The position numbers and the translations under genes are program-made. A stretch of 64,000 nucleotides of DNA. It comes from Collinsella sp. Lineage in GTDB: Bacteria > Actinomycetota > Coriobacteriia > Coriobacteriales > Coriobacteriaceae. Where the stretch lies: assembly GCA_019419505.1 (NCBI GenBank), contig DXZS01000024.1, positions 157,321-221,320 of the forward strand. Direction: 5' to 3'. Of this stretch, positions 8,654 through 16,887 are shown in pieces. Each line of letters starts with the position of its first letter. Positions within the stretch are counted from its first letter, which is position 1. A model generated the notes under the pieces. The model saw only the letters and a list, made by a program, of their open reading frames with translations. It had not been told where the DNA came from and made no database searches.

Positions 8654-9742
8654 TTACCCCATCCAGACGAACGAATAAGACTCGATACCAAGCCCGGTAT
8701 GAAGCAGATAGGCATAAAAGGCGTAGAAAAGGAACCAGACAACTAGAAAACAGCCAAGACAAAAACGGGCTTTTATTTTCCGAGCGTCCTTCACGAAGCC
8801 TCCGAAAATCACGGGGCCTAATACGGTGAAGTAATAGGCTATGCGGCCGGCGTTGGCAATCACATAAGAGGACGCCGAAGCCAAAATGCCTAAAGCGTAA
8901 AACACGAGCGGCATCCGGTTGGCTTTGAGCCGCGACGTTTCGTCGCTCTCAACCGGGGCAACATTCGCAGTTTCGCGGCTGACGAAATATGCGATCGCGA
9001 GGACGGTCGCCTGCGCAAAAACCATCAACCCGATGCTCGATTCGTTCACGGAGTAACGCGCATACCGGTCGACGAGCTTAGAGCCCGCATAAGCTGCCAG
9101 GAACAGCAGGGCAACCGATGCAAGCATCTTCGCGGCGAACTGCGATCGGCTCTTGCTTTTGTTGGAAAATAGGTAGTAGATGAGGAATAGGACCCCTATC
9201 AGGGCGGACGCGTGCAAAAGAGCGCCAACAGCCCACCAAGCGCAAAAAAGCAACGGCTTATTCTGTTCTAAAAACCTGGTTGCGTAGAAAACCAGCGAGA
9301 CTGCAATCATCTGGCACGTCAGACACATAGACAGCGGGAACACCGTTGCCGTATAGACGAACATCGCAAACGAGAGCGATGCCGTTCGTCTAAAATCCCA
9401 AAGCCTGAAAGCAAAAAAGGCGTTGGTGATCAGCGACTCGACGACGAGCAAGAACGAGTAATTGTTACAGATATGGAGCACCGCACTTGTGAAGACACCG
9501 TACGGAACGCTGAACGTATGGTTCCACATCGTGGTCCCATACGCGTAGAAGTACTCGATTCCCTCTTTATAACCCAGGGTATCCTGCCCAACCGCATACG
9601 ACCTCAAGCCCCCGACGGCGGTAAGAAGAACCACGGCAGCGACCAGCCCAGCCTTACTTTTGCCGTTTTCCGACATGCGCGCAAGCGCCGCTGAAAGCAA
9701 AACGACAAGAAAGTAGAAAAGCGATGTTTCGATAAAGTTCAT
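8654..9742 (-). CDS. EpsG-like polysaccharide polymerase (Wzy role)
   Basis: Membrane protein of 362 aa with around ten hydrophobic helices, starting MNFIETSLFYFLVVLLSAAL, followed by a GGLRSYAVGQDTLGYKEGIEYF loop. An R-x-x-x-x-G-x-D-T-x-x-Y pattern in the first external loop is characteristic of the EpsG family. It most likely polymerises repeat units at the outer face of the membrane. The start codon overlaps the stop of the preceding glycosyltransferase (ATGA), so translation is coupled. A 21-base palindrome (8629-8649) follows the stop codon. Confidence 0.82.
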   Translation of the reverse strand: MNFIETSLFYFLVVLLSAALARMSENGKSKAGLVAAVVLLTAVGGLRSYAVGQDTLGYKEGIEYFYAYGTTMWNHTFSVPYGVFTSAVLHICNNYSFLLVVESLITNAFFAFRLWDFRRTASLSFAMFVYTATVFPLSMCLTCQMIAVSLVFYATRFLEQNKPLLFCAWWAVGALLHASALIGVLFLIYYLFSNKSKSRSQFAAKMLASVALLFLAAYAGSKLVDRYARYSVNESSIGLMVFAQATVLAIAYFVSRETANVAPVESDETSRLKANRMPLVFYALGILASASSYVIANAGRIAYYFTVLGPVIFGGFVKDARKIKARFCLGCFLVVWFLFYAFYAYLLHTGLGIESYSFVWMG

Positions 9743-10842
9743 CCGAATACCAGCCTCACGAAACCGGGAAGCTCCGAATTGATTTCATAGCCCGAGCCTT
9801 TCAAATCCCTCGCACTGGCGCTTGACCCTATGCGATCCGCGGAGAGCGCGGCGTCGGCCCATTCGTCCAGAGCGTCGCCCAGACTTTTGTAAACGACGTT
9901 CTCGCAAATGCCAACCTCCCGCGTGATGGAGTCGCTAATCACGCAAGGGAGTCCGTTTGCCTGCGCCTCGACGACGACGTTCGGCAGGCCTTCGTAGACA
10001 GAGGGGAAGATGAAGACGTCCATAGCCGAATAGAGACGGCGGACATCGCTCCTAACCCCGGCAAACACCACCCTATCGGTCAATCCGAGCTCGGCAACGC
10101 GCCTCTCAACGGCCGTGCGTGTCTCGCCTTTGCCGACGAGAATGAGGACGGCGTCTGGCCTTCTCCGGGCGATTTCAGCAAAAACATCGACAAGGAAGAG
10201 GTGGTTCTTCTGCTCACTGAACCTCCCGACGTGCCCGACGACATAGGACTCGGCAGGAACGCCCAGTTCGCGCTTAACATCGTCCCGTGTCGAAGCGTCA
10301 TAGGCGTAGTCCTCGAGGTTGAGCGCGTTCTTCATGAGATGGAAACGCGGCCCCGATACCCCCGCCTTGCCGAACATGTAGACGCCCGCCTCGGTAGACG
10401 GGGCGGCGAAGTCGGTCGCCGCAACCCTGACAAGGGGCTTGAAAAGATTGTGCAGCAGGGTCTCCTTTTTGCTGTTCGAAACTGTACCCGTGTTGCTTGA
10501 CCTGAATATGGTTCTGGACACGCCTCCGAATCTCATGGCGAGCAAATCAAGACAGGAAAGACTGTGCTGAGACGACCTGACAGCACAGCAATAACCGCCG
10601 TCCCGGGCTATCTGCATGAGCCGCTTGAACGAAGCGACCGGCCCGGCCTCGGTCTTCTTGACTGTGTGCACAATTCTGCCGCCCATCGACTCGATTTCGG
10701 CGTCGTAAAAGCCCGGCACGTCGGACGACACACAGAAGTCGAGCTGATAGCGCGACTTGTCCAAAGCCCGGTAATACTTCATGAATACCGTCTCGGCCCC
10801 GCCGGTGTCCATCGAGGTCACGATATAGAGGGCCTTCTTCAT
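9739..10842 (-). CDS. Glycosyltransferase, GT4 family
   Basis: Retaining GT-B glycosyltransferase of 367 aa. The N-terminal acceptor domain opens with KALYIVTSMDTGGAETVFMKYY (the GGAE loop is typical of GT4). The C-terminal donor domain has VVGHVGRFSEQKNHLFLVDV, AGVRSDVRRLYSAMDVFIFPSVYEGLP and the E-x7-E region EGLPNVVVEAQANGLP. It would add one sugar of the lipid-linked repeat from a nucleotide-sugar donor; the donor cannot be deduced. Its ATG overlaps the stop of the C5-epimerase-like gene by four bases and its own stop overlaps the polymerase start. Confidence 0.88.
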   Translation of the reverse strand: MKKALYIVTSMDTGGAETVFMKYYRALDKSRYQLDFCVSSDVPGFYDAEIESMGGRIVHTVKKTEAGPVASFKRLMQIARDGGYCCAVRSSQHSLSCLDLLAMRFGGVSRTIFRSSNTGTVSNSKKETLLHNLFKPLVRVAATDFAAPSTEAGVYMFGKAGVSGPRFHLMKNALNLEDYAYDASTRDDVKRELGVPAESYVVGHVGRFSEQKNHLFLVDVFAEIARRRPDAVLILVGKGETRTAVERRVAELGLTDRVVFAGVRSDVRRLYSAMDVFIFPSVYEGLPNVVVEAQANGLPCVISDSITREVGICENVVYKSLGDALDEWADAALSADRIGSSASARDLKGSGYEINSELPGFVRLVFG

Positions 10843-11789
10843 TGGACGATCACCGCATCGGATTTCTCGATCAGCTTCTGCAGCGCCTTTTTAGCAATCG
10901 CCTTCCTGCGGTTGGCCGGAGATTCCTGATAGCGCTCGTATACCTCGGCCTTCACCGCGAACCTTGCGTCGCCTGAAAGATCCGCCATTGCGCGGAGCTG
11001 CGCTATATGTAGATGATGGTAGGCGGGAGAGGCGATACGCTTTTCCATGTCGTAATAAGACCAGAAGCCGGCGTCGTAGTCATCCAAATGGCAAGCCAAC
11101 GTCTCCGCAGAGTGCTTGAATGGCCCGGCGAAGCGCGCGTCGACCAACGATGCGTCATAGAGACCGAAAAGGCTAAACACCCAACCGTTCATGACACTGC
11201 GCCTGGGGCGTTGAGGGTACTCCTCCAGGAACAGTTCTCCCCCGTCATGCGACGACACGCCGCCATTGTCCATGTCGATAAGCATGAACTCGGCAGCTTT
11301 CAGCGCCGCAACTCTATAGCACTCGTCCCCGAAAGCCGCATGGGCCCTCAGCAGCATCGAGCACCCCTCGCCTTGGGCCATCGAGGAGACGGAGTACTTA
11401 GCGCTGCCTATCGGACCAAATGCGTCCCAAGAGCCGTCATCCCGCTGGGCGCCGATCGCCCAATCCGAGCATACCCTTAGTGCGTCGAGAAAGCGCTCAA
11501 CTTCATCCGACCTGAGAATGCTCAAGTCGTAACAGCCCAAACCGTATTGGAAAATGGCGATGGGGAAATGCACCCGCGCCCCACCGGCGATGACGCTAAC
11601 AGGGACACCGCCCTCGTCGAGCAGAGTACTGCCAGTGACCTTGCCGGTCAAATCGTTGTAGTACCCGGACAACTGTCCGACATTATAGGCCCTGCCCATG
11701 CTCTGCTCTACGGCCACAGCCGTCTTGCCAGTGAGCATTTTGCTCCACCTTTTGAGCATGGTCATCTTCTGCGCAATCTGGCCCATCAT
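10839..11789 (-). CDS. D-glucuronyl C5-epimerase-like protein
   Basis: A 316-aa protein resembling the catalytic C-terminal domain of heparosan/alginate-type glucuronyl C5-epimerases. Diagnostic stretches are VHFPIAIFQYGLGCYDL, WAIGAQRDDGSWD, the catalytic-helix region SSMAQGEGCSMLLRAHAAFGDECY, and FLEEYPQRPRRSVMNGWVFSLFGLYD, which matches the family's L-E-E-Y-P...V-L-N-G-x-I-F-x-L-x-G-L-Y-D block. There is no signal peptide, so it would act in the cytoplasm on lipid-linked intermediates or on a nucleotide sugar, unlike the Golgi enzymes. Its presence with UDP-glucose dehydrogenase and UDP-GlcA 4-epimerase suggests that a uronic acid in the polymer may be inverted at C5 (for example GlcA to IdoA). 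Start and stop overlap both neighbours. An (alpha/alpha)6 hydrolase or lyase relative is the alternative. Confidence 0.72.
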   Translation of the reverse strand: MMGQIAQKMTMLKRWSKMLTGKTAVAVEQSMGRAYNVGQLSGYYNDLTGKVTGSTLLDEGGVPVSVIAGGARVHFPIAIFQYGLGCYDLSILRSDEVERFLDALRVCSDWAIGAQRDDGSWDAFGPIGSAKYSVSSMAQGEGCSMLLRAHAAFGDECYRVAALKAAEFMLIDMDNGGVSSHDGGELFLEEYPQRPRRSVMNGWVFSLFGLYDASLVDARFAGPFKHSAETLACHLDDYDAGFWSYYDMEKRIASPAYHHLHIAQLRAMADLSGDARFAVKAEVYERYQESPANRRKAIAKKALQKLIEKSDAVIVQ

Positions 11790-13078
11790 TCACCTTCGTT
11801 TCTGTAATCGACTCCGAGCGAGCGCACAAGCCCCTCCACGTTGGCCTCCAAACGGAAGTCCCTCTCCCAAACGGCCCTTGCAGCGCGCCTCATAGAAGAC
11901 CCTTCGGCCTTGCCCAAAAAGACGAATCGCTTTATGGCCGCGGCGACATCTTCCGGTCCACAGTCGCTAGGTAGGAGAAAGCCGTTGACGCCATCGCTTA
12001 CTATCTCGTGGGTTCCGCCAACGTCCGTGGCGATGACGGGAATGCCGAATCCGCAGGCCTCCATGATCGAAAGCGGCAGGCCCTCGCTTGACGAGACGTT
12101 CACGAAGACGTCGAAATGCTTCGCTGCGTACTCCCCCAAAAGCGCGTCGTTCGGCAAAGCCCCCGCGAACTTCGCGGTGGAGTGCGTCAGCAACGAGCAG
12201 GCGGCCCTCGCCTCCTCGAGCTGTGGGCCGTCGCCGTAATGGGTCCATTCGACGCGAAGCCCTTCGGCATCAAGAAGGGTGACAGCCTTAGCAAGAAGAG
12301 GCACGCGCTTAACGTCGACAATACGCGAGCACGAGACGACCCGCAACGGGCAGGTCAACGGCTCGCCGGACTTGTCTGGCATCTCCCGCGTTCCGAGATA
12401 GGAGGTCGTCACCTTGCCCTCATGGCCCGGCCAGTTCGCGTTTATGTATTCCTCCCCGTCTTTCGAGCAGGGAAGCACTCCGGAAAGCTTGGATAGGAGG
12501 TATCCCCGGAAGGGCAAATAATGCACATGGGTACGATCTGCATACAGATCGTACCCATGTGCACGCGCAACGGCGCGTGCACATGGGTACGTGCCGGTCA
12601 GCCAAGCAGCGACCAAAGCGGTGTCGTAAAGCCAAAAGCTGTATATGTGCGTGGGCTCAAAGCCAAAGCGGACCAGTTCCTCCGCAAGCACGTCCGCCTT
12701 TGCCTTCGCCCTCGCGGCAAAGTAGCCCCGAAACACGCGCTTTCCGATTCCATGAACGGATTCTGTGGCATAGGCCTCACGAACGTCCGCACCGCCCAAA
12801 AGGGGAAACGCGATCCCTTTGACTGCAAGCAAAGCCTTGTCCTTGGAGGTATTACCGCAACCCAAGGCCAGGGGCGTCACATTGCCCGGCAGCGCGCAGG
12901 TGGGCGCGTCACCCGGCTGCGCCTCGGTCCCCACGGCGAGCACCTCGTCGAAATAGGTCGAAAGAACGCCTATCTCGTTCTCGAGATAGGACTCAGCGGC
13001 GACCTCGCCGCGGTTAAAGGGGAACCTCCTCGTCAGAAGGAGCAGCCGTCTCTTTTTTTTATCAGCAGTAATCGCCAC
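11786..13078 (-). CDS. Glycosyltransferase, GT4 family
   Basis: GT-B glycosyltransferase of about 430 aa. I place the start at the GTG at 13078 (VAITADKKKRRLLLLTRRFPF), six bases after the ugd stop, with an AGAGG site upstream. Longer in-frame starts overlap ugd and give a nonsense N-terminus. Donor-domain features are clear: RVVSCSRIVDVKRVPLL, WTHYGDGPQLEEAR, FVNVSSSEGLPLSIMEACGFGIPVIATDVGG. The central ARAVARAHGYDLYADR segment matches the subfamily's R-A-H-G-x-D-L-Y. Two unusual features lie inside the gene: an A8 tract in codons 7-9 and a pair of perfect 19-bp-arm inverted repeats at 12522-12591. Confidence 0.85.
   Translation of the reverse strand: MAITADKKKRRLLLLTRRFPFNRGEVAAESYLENEIGVLSTYFDEVLAVGTEAQPGDAPTCALPGNVTPLALGCGNTSKDKALLAVKGIAFPLLGGADVREAYATESVHGIGKRVFRGYFAARAKAKADVLAEELVRFGFEPTHIYSFWLYDTALVAAWLTGTYPCARAVARAHGYDLYADRTHVHYLPFRGYLLSKLSGVLPCSKDGEEYINANWPGHEGKVTTSYLGTREMPDKSGEPLTCPLRVVSCSRIVDVKRVPLLAKAVTLLDAEGLRVEWTHYGDGPQLEEARAACSLLTHSTAKFAGALPNDALLGEYAAKHFDVFVNVSSSEGLPLSIMEACGFGIPVIATDVGGTHEIVSDGVNGFLLPSDCGPEDVAAAIKRFVFLGKAEGSSMRRAARAVWERDFRLEANVEGLVRSLGVDYRNEGE
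12522..12591. repeat. Two overlapping perfect inverted repeats inside a GT gene
   Basis: First dyad: arms 12522-12540 and 12545-12563 (19 bp, loop cata). Second dyad: arms 12550-12568 and 12573-12591 (19 bp, loop aacg). They share the block gtacccatgtgc, which appears three times in alternating orientation. The DNA encodes conserved glycosyltransferase residues (ARAVARAHGYDLYADRTHVH), so the symmetry has been built within the codon constraints of a conserved motif. Three mutually exclusive hairpins are possible in mRNA or as cruciforms. Confidence 0.85.
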
Positions 13079-13083
13079 AAATA

Positions 13084-14355
13084 CTAATCCCTCTTGAATA
13101 GGTCGCGGGTATACACCTTGCCGGCAACATCGGCCAGATCGTCGCTCCACCGGTTGGCAATGATCACGTCGCACTCGGCCTTGAACTTCTCAAGGTCATG
13201 CGTCACCTCGGAACCGAAGAATTCCGGCGCGTCCAGCGTTGGCTCGTAGACAACGACCGGCACTCCCTTGGCCTTCACGCGCTTCATAACGCCCTGGATG
13301 GAACTGGCGCGGAAATTGTCGGAGTTCGACTTCATGGTCAGGCGGTACACGCCCGCCACGGGCTTCTCCTTGCCTTCGTATACCTTGTCCCACAGCAGTT
13401 GCAGTACCTCGTCTGCAATGTAGTCCTTGCGAGTGCGGTTGGCATCGACGATGGCCTCGATAAGGTTCTGAGGCACGTCCTTATAGTTGGCCAGCAACTG
13501 CTTGGTGTCCTTGGGCAGGCAGTAGCCGCCGTAGCCGAAGGAGGGGTTGTTGTAGTGGGAGCCAATGCGGGGCTCTAGGCACACGCCATCGATGACGTCC
13601 TTGGTGTTGAGTCCCCTCATCTCGCAGTAAGTGTCCAGCTCATTGAAGTACGCCACGCGAAGTGCCAGGTAGGTGTTGGCGAACAGCTTCACGGCCTCCG
13701 CCTCGGTGGTACCAAGAACGAGCTGCGGGATGCCCGTCGTGCCATCAGGGTTGGTGCGCTCAAGCTCGGCGGGGCCGACGCCTTGGGCGAGCAGCCCAGC
13801 AAACGTCTTTGCGGCCTTCACAGCTTCCTCGTCGTCCTTGGGCGCGCCCACAACGATGCGGCTAGGGTGCAAATTATCGTAGAGCGCCTTGCTCTCTCGA
13901 AGGAACTCGGGGCTGAAGATGATGCGGCTGTCGCCAAGCGTCTCGCGAAGCGACGAAGTGTAACCCACAGGGATGGTCGACTTGATGACAATCCAGGCCG
14001 TCGGGTTCACCGAGCGGATTGCCGAAATTGCGGCTTCAACAGACGAGGTGTCGAAAAAGTTGCGGTCCGAGTCGTAGTTCGTTGGCGTGGCCACGATGGC
14101 GAAATCCGCGCCTGTATAGGCCTCGGCGACGTCCACGGTTGCATGCAGGTCGAGCTTCCTCGTGCCCGCCTTAGCCTCGGCCAGGAAGAGCTCAATCTCG
14201 TCGTCCTGGATGGGCGACTGAAAAGCGTTAATCTTCTCTACCTTCTCGGAGACGATGTCGAGCGCGCGCACCTCGTTGTGCTGCGAGAGCAGAACGGCCA
14301 ACGAGAGCCCCACATAGCCGGTGCCGGCGACTGCTATCTTCATTTTTTCGGACAT
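13084..14355 (-). CDS. ugd: UDP-glucose 6-dehydrogenase
   Basis: Cytoplasmic NAD-dependent dehydrogenase (423 aa) that oxidises UDP-glucose to UDP-glucuronate in two steps. N-terminal Rossmann loop GTGYVGLSLAVLL; the VIKSTIPVGYTSSLRE and IFSPEFLRESKALYDN blocks that contact substrate; catalytic Cys in SFGYGGYCLPKDTKQLL; C-terminal UDP-binding domain with VYRLTMKSNSDNFRASS. This is the E. coli/Streptococcus-like class. I chose the ATG at 14355 because AAAGG lies nine bases upstream. A UDP-ManNAc dehydrogenase is a less likely alternative given the neighbouring GlcA 4-epimerase and C5-epimerase genes. It is followed by the GT4 gene after five bases. Confidence 0.88.
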   Translation of the reverse strand: MSEKMKIAVAGTGYVGLSLAVLLSQHNEVRALDIVSEKVEKINAFQSPIQDDEIELFLAEAKAGTRKLDLHATVDVAEAYTGADFAIVATPTNYDSDRNFFDTSSVEAAISAIRSVNPTAWIVIKSTIPVGYTSSLRETLGDSRIIFSPEFLRESKALYDNLHPSRIVVGAPKDDEEAVKAAKTFAGLLAQGVGPAELERTNPDGTTGIPQLVLGTTEAEAVKLFANTYLALRVAYFNELDTYCEMRGLNTKDVIDGVCLEPRIGSHYNNPSFGYGGYCLPKDTKQLLANYKDVPQNLIEAIVDANRTRKDYIADEVLQLLWDKVYEGKEKPVAGVYRLTMKSNSDNFRASSIQGVMKRVKAKGVPVVVYEPTLDAPEFFGSEVTHDLEKFKAECDVIIANRWSDDLADVAGKVYTRDLFKRD

Positions 14356-14398
14356 ATCATTCAACCTTTCGTTAAGAGCAGGCACACATATGAAATAG

Positions 14399-15316
14399 TT
14401 AGGATTTCGCCTTGCCGAAGAACTTCAGCGCCTCAGAGACGCAGGCGGCGGGCGATGAGGCAATGGCCTTTAAGGCGTAAATCACAGCCTGGCCTGGCTG
14501 GTTGCTGCGCTTCATAGCGAAGGCGAGCACGGCGTTGTGGCGAAATTCGATGTAGCGCACATCCTTCTTGCTGAGGCGCGGGTAGTAGCCGCGCACCACC
14601 TCGTGCCTTGCGACCTCGCCGTTTACCTTGTTCTTGCCAAGCGAGAGCCTCTCGCCGGAATGGAGGTACTGCCTCACGTGCACCTCGGGCATGTAGCCCA
14701 TGTGGGCGCCAGCCTCTATGCAGCGCAGCATCAGCCACCAGTCTTGGCCGGTCGCCACCTCGCCGAAACCCTCAGTGCGGTCGAACAGGTCGCGCCTGAG
14801 CATATAGATGGCCGTTGGGCTTATCGGCGTTAGGAGGTGCGCGCGCAGCAGACCCTCGGTGGAGAAGTCCTCGCAATGGTCGAGCCTGCGGTGCTCCACA
14901 AGCCGGCCACGTTCGTCATACCACGAGACATCCTGCCAGCTCATGTCGAGGGAGTTTTCCTGCATGAAGGCGACCTGGGTGGACACCTTGTCAGGCAGGA
15001 ACTCGTCGTCATCGTCGAGGAACGTGAGGTACTCGCCCGTCGCCTGGCGGCAGGCGTAGTTGCGCGCCGCCCCGCCGCCGGTCTGGCCGGAGGTGTGCAG
15101 CAGCCTAAAGTGCGGAAGGCTCGCGGCATAGGGGGCGACCGCCGCGTCGGTCTCGGCGCTTTCCGGCCACTCCGGCCGATTGTCGCTCACTACAATCAGT
15201 TCGATGTTCTCCGCGCCGTAGTCCTGCGCGGCGATTGAGTCCAGGGCCACGCGAATCCTGTCAGAGCGCTTGTAGGTCGGCACCACGATCGAGACGAGGG
15301 GTTTGTCAGCACTCAT
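14399..15316 (-). CDS. Glycosyltransferase family 2
   Basis: Inverting GT-A glycosyltransferase of 305 aa, N-terminal catalytic domain with VSIVVPTYKRSDRIRVALDSI, the nucleotide-binding LIVVSDN, the donor loop GGGAARNYACRQATGEYLTF and the metal-binding LDDDDEFLPDK. The acceptor region has the W-S/Q-D-W pattern as GQDWWLMLRCIEAG. It probably adds the second sugar onto the lipid carrier. It lies three bases after the priming transferase gene and 43 bases before ugd, in one operon. Confidence 0.88.
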   Translation of the reverse strand: MSADKPLVSIVVPTYKRSDRIRVALDSIAAQDYGAENIELIVVSDNRPEWPESAETDAAVAPYAASLPHFRLLHTSGQTGGGAARNYACRQATGEYLTFLDDDDEFLPDKVSTQVAFMQENSLDMSWQDVSWYDERGRLVEHRRLDHCEDFSTEGLLRAHLLTPISPTAIYMLRRDLFDRTEGFGEVATGQDWWLMLRCIEAGAHMGYMPEVHVRQYLHSGERLSLGKNKVNGEVARHEVVRGYYPRLSKKDVRYIEFRHNAVLAFAMKRSNQPGQAVIYALKAIASSPAACVSEALKFFGKAKS

Positions 15317-15319
15317 GCG

Positions 15320-16120
15320 CTACCTCCCCGTCTTCTTCTTGCCGAACATGACGCCAAAGGTCTTGAAGAAGACCTTCCAGTCTGCCTTGAGGCTGGCACC
15401 CTTCGCGTAGGCAAGCTCGAACTCCTGGCGCAGGCCGTTCTCGAAGGTCGCGAGGTTGCGCGGGCCCGACTGCCAGGCACCGGTAATGCCCTGCGGGACG
15501 GCAAGCACCTGCACCTGTTGCTCGTGCGTAAAGTTCCCGAGCTCCTCGTAGGTGATGGCGCGAGGGCCGATGACGGAGAGCTGGCCCGCGAGCACGTTGA
15601 AGAACTGGGGCAGCTCGTCCAGGGAAGTCTTGCGCAGGACGCGGCCTAGCTTGGTGATGCGGGGATCGTTTGTGACCTTCCGCTCGCGGTGCCACTCCTC
15701 GATCTGCTCGGGGCTGAGGTACTTCTCCACGTCGTTGGCGTCGGCGACCATGGAGCGGAACTTGAGCACGCGGATGGGGCGACCGAAGCGCCCAGCCCGC
15801 TCGTGCGCATAGATGGGAGCACCCTTGGTGTCGGCCGCAATGAACGCGCAAAGAACCGTGCCAGGGATAAGAGCCACGACGCAGACGCACGCACTGAACG
15901 CGATGTCGAACGTGCGCTTCACGAAGCGGTAGCCAAGCGATCGCGTGTCGAGCGCACGGGACTCTGCAGCGAACTCGGGCGAGCCCGGGAGGCTCACCGC
16001 ACCCGTGTTTGCAGCGGAGCCGACCCCAGCACCCGCCGTGCCCTTGCGCCGGTCCATGGCCCGAGCAATGAGCGTCGCCCCCACGGGCGCATTATTCTCT
16101 GTTACTTCTTTAGCAGTCAC
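15320..16120 (-). CDS. Undecaprenyl-phosphate sugar phosphotransferase (priming)
   Basis: Monotopic phosphoglycosyl transferase of 266 aa that starts repeat-unit synthesis by moving a sugar-1-phosphate to undecaprenyl phosphate. A disordered N-terminus of about 50 residues is followed by the re-entrant hydrophobic segment (FVKRTFDIAFSACVCVVALIPG) and the catalytic core: VLKFRSMVADAN, LGRVLRKTSLDELPQFFNVL (Asp-Glu dyad) and GQLSVIGPRA, then the GITGAWQ block. The translation start appears to be a GTG at 16120. Its leader contains a G10 tract and a tight hairpin (16133-16159) and only a poor ribosome site, so initiation may be regulated. Confidence 0.85.
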   Translation of the reverse strand: MTAKEVTENNAPVGATLIARAMDRRKGTAGAGVGSAANTGAVSLPGSPEFAAESRALDTRSLGYRFVKRTFDIAFSACVCVVALIPGTVLCAFIAADTKGAPIYAHERAGRFGRPIRVLKFRSMVADANDVEKYLSPEQIEEWHRERKVTNDPRITKLGRVLRKTSLDELPQFFNVLAGQLSVIGPRAITYEELGNFTHEQQVQVLAVPQGITGAWQSGPRNLATFENGLRQEFELAYAKGASLKADWKVFFKTFGVMFGKKKTGR

Positions 16121-16132
16121 AATAAAACTTTC

Positions 16133-16159
16133 GTTCCTGTCCCCAGGAACCCCCCCCCC
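16133..16159 (-). promoter_or_regulatory. G10 tract plus hairpin in the leader of the priming transferase
   Basis: On the coding strand a run of ten G (16159-16150) runs directly into a hairpin with seven-base arms (gttcctg / caggaac, loop ggga; 16150-16133) ending 13 bases before the GTG start. It lies between the NusG-like gene and the first sugar transferase. It could be a recognition hairpin for the specialised NusG or a slippage-prone translational switch. Both roles are inference. Confidence 0.5.
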
Positions 16160-16207
16160 AAATCCACAAATTCAAAAACCAAATAAATTGCCGGTGCAAC
16201 GTATCCC

Positions 16208-16798
16208 TTACGTTTTGCTGGGAACGTCCAGCGGAAGCAGCTCCCTAAAAGCGGAGACGCCTTCGCCCACGTCCACCAGGCACCAGCGCTTATGACGGTC
16301 GACCTTTTTAACGCGGGCCTCTTGCCCCACAAGTGGACCCTGCTCTATGTGCAGCACGCCATCTTCTATGCGCGCCACGCTGTTGCGCACCACTCCGTCG
16401 TCGTCCAGCACGCTGCGGTACCACTCCTGCGCATCGTCCGGCATAGGCGCATAGGCCCGCTCCCTGCTGCCGGCAATGCGGCAGCCAAAGCTCAGTTGAG
16501 CCAAAGCCCTATCGAGCGCTGCGGCATCGTGCGTGGCGACGAAGAAATATTCCTTGTACATGGGTTTGGTTTGGAGCGACCAGGCGCCGTCCCGCTTAAA
16601 CCAGAACTCCTTTTGCATCACAAAAGCGTCCTGCATCAGATCGTGCGGGATAATACGGCGGACCTTTTCGCAGGTCTCGCGCTCTTTACCGTTGGGGGTG
16701 TGGACCAGATACCAGCGGACGCGGCCATGCTGGCTGTTGGTAGTTGCGCCGTTGAATGCGCCCGGCAGTTGCTCTTGGCGCCGCGTTGTCTGCTCCAT
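16208..16798 (-). CDS. NusG-like antiterminator (RfaH/LoaP/UpxY type)
   Basis: Specialised NusG paralogue of 196 aa, first gene of the polysaccharide operon. The NGN domain starts at VRWYLVHTPNGKERETCEKV (W-Y-x-V-h-T/N-x-x-G-x-E motif) and contains KPMYKEYFFV. The C-terminal KOW domain reads EDGVLHIEQGPLVGQEARVKKVDRHKRWCLVDV, including the G-P-L-x-G core. I chose the ATG at 16798 (GGGGCG upstream) over one twelve codons earlier. Such paralogues travel with RNA polymerase and suppress premature termination in long surface-polysaccharide operons. LoaP is the form known from Gram-positives. The roughly 12.4-kb operon fits that role. Confidence 0.82.
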   Translation of the reverse strand: MEQTTRRQEQLPGAFNGATTNSQHGRVRWYLVHTPNGKERETCEKVRRIIPHDLMQDAFVMQKEFWFKRDGAWSLQTKPMYKEYFFVATHDAAALDRALAQLSFGCRIAGSRERAYAPMPDDAQEWYRSVLDDDGVVRNSVARIEDGVLHIEQGPLVGQEARVKKVDRHKRWCLVDVGEGVSAFRELLPLDVPSKT

Positions 16799-16887
16799 CT
16801 CTCGCCCCTTTTTCTGGCTTTGCGACGCACGCAAATACCGGGGCGTTTAGAACATCTTCTCGCTCGCAGCTAGGCGCAGTCGCAAAA

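Noticed and set aside
12522..12591. Rho-independent terminator inside the glycosyltransferase gene
   Set aside because: The stems are strong but no T run follows on either strand, and the protein frame continues intact.
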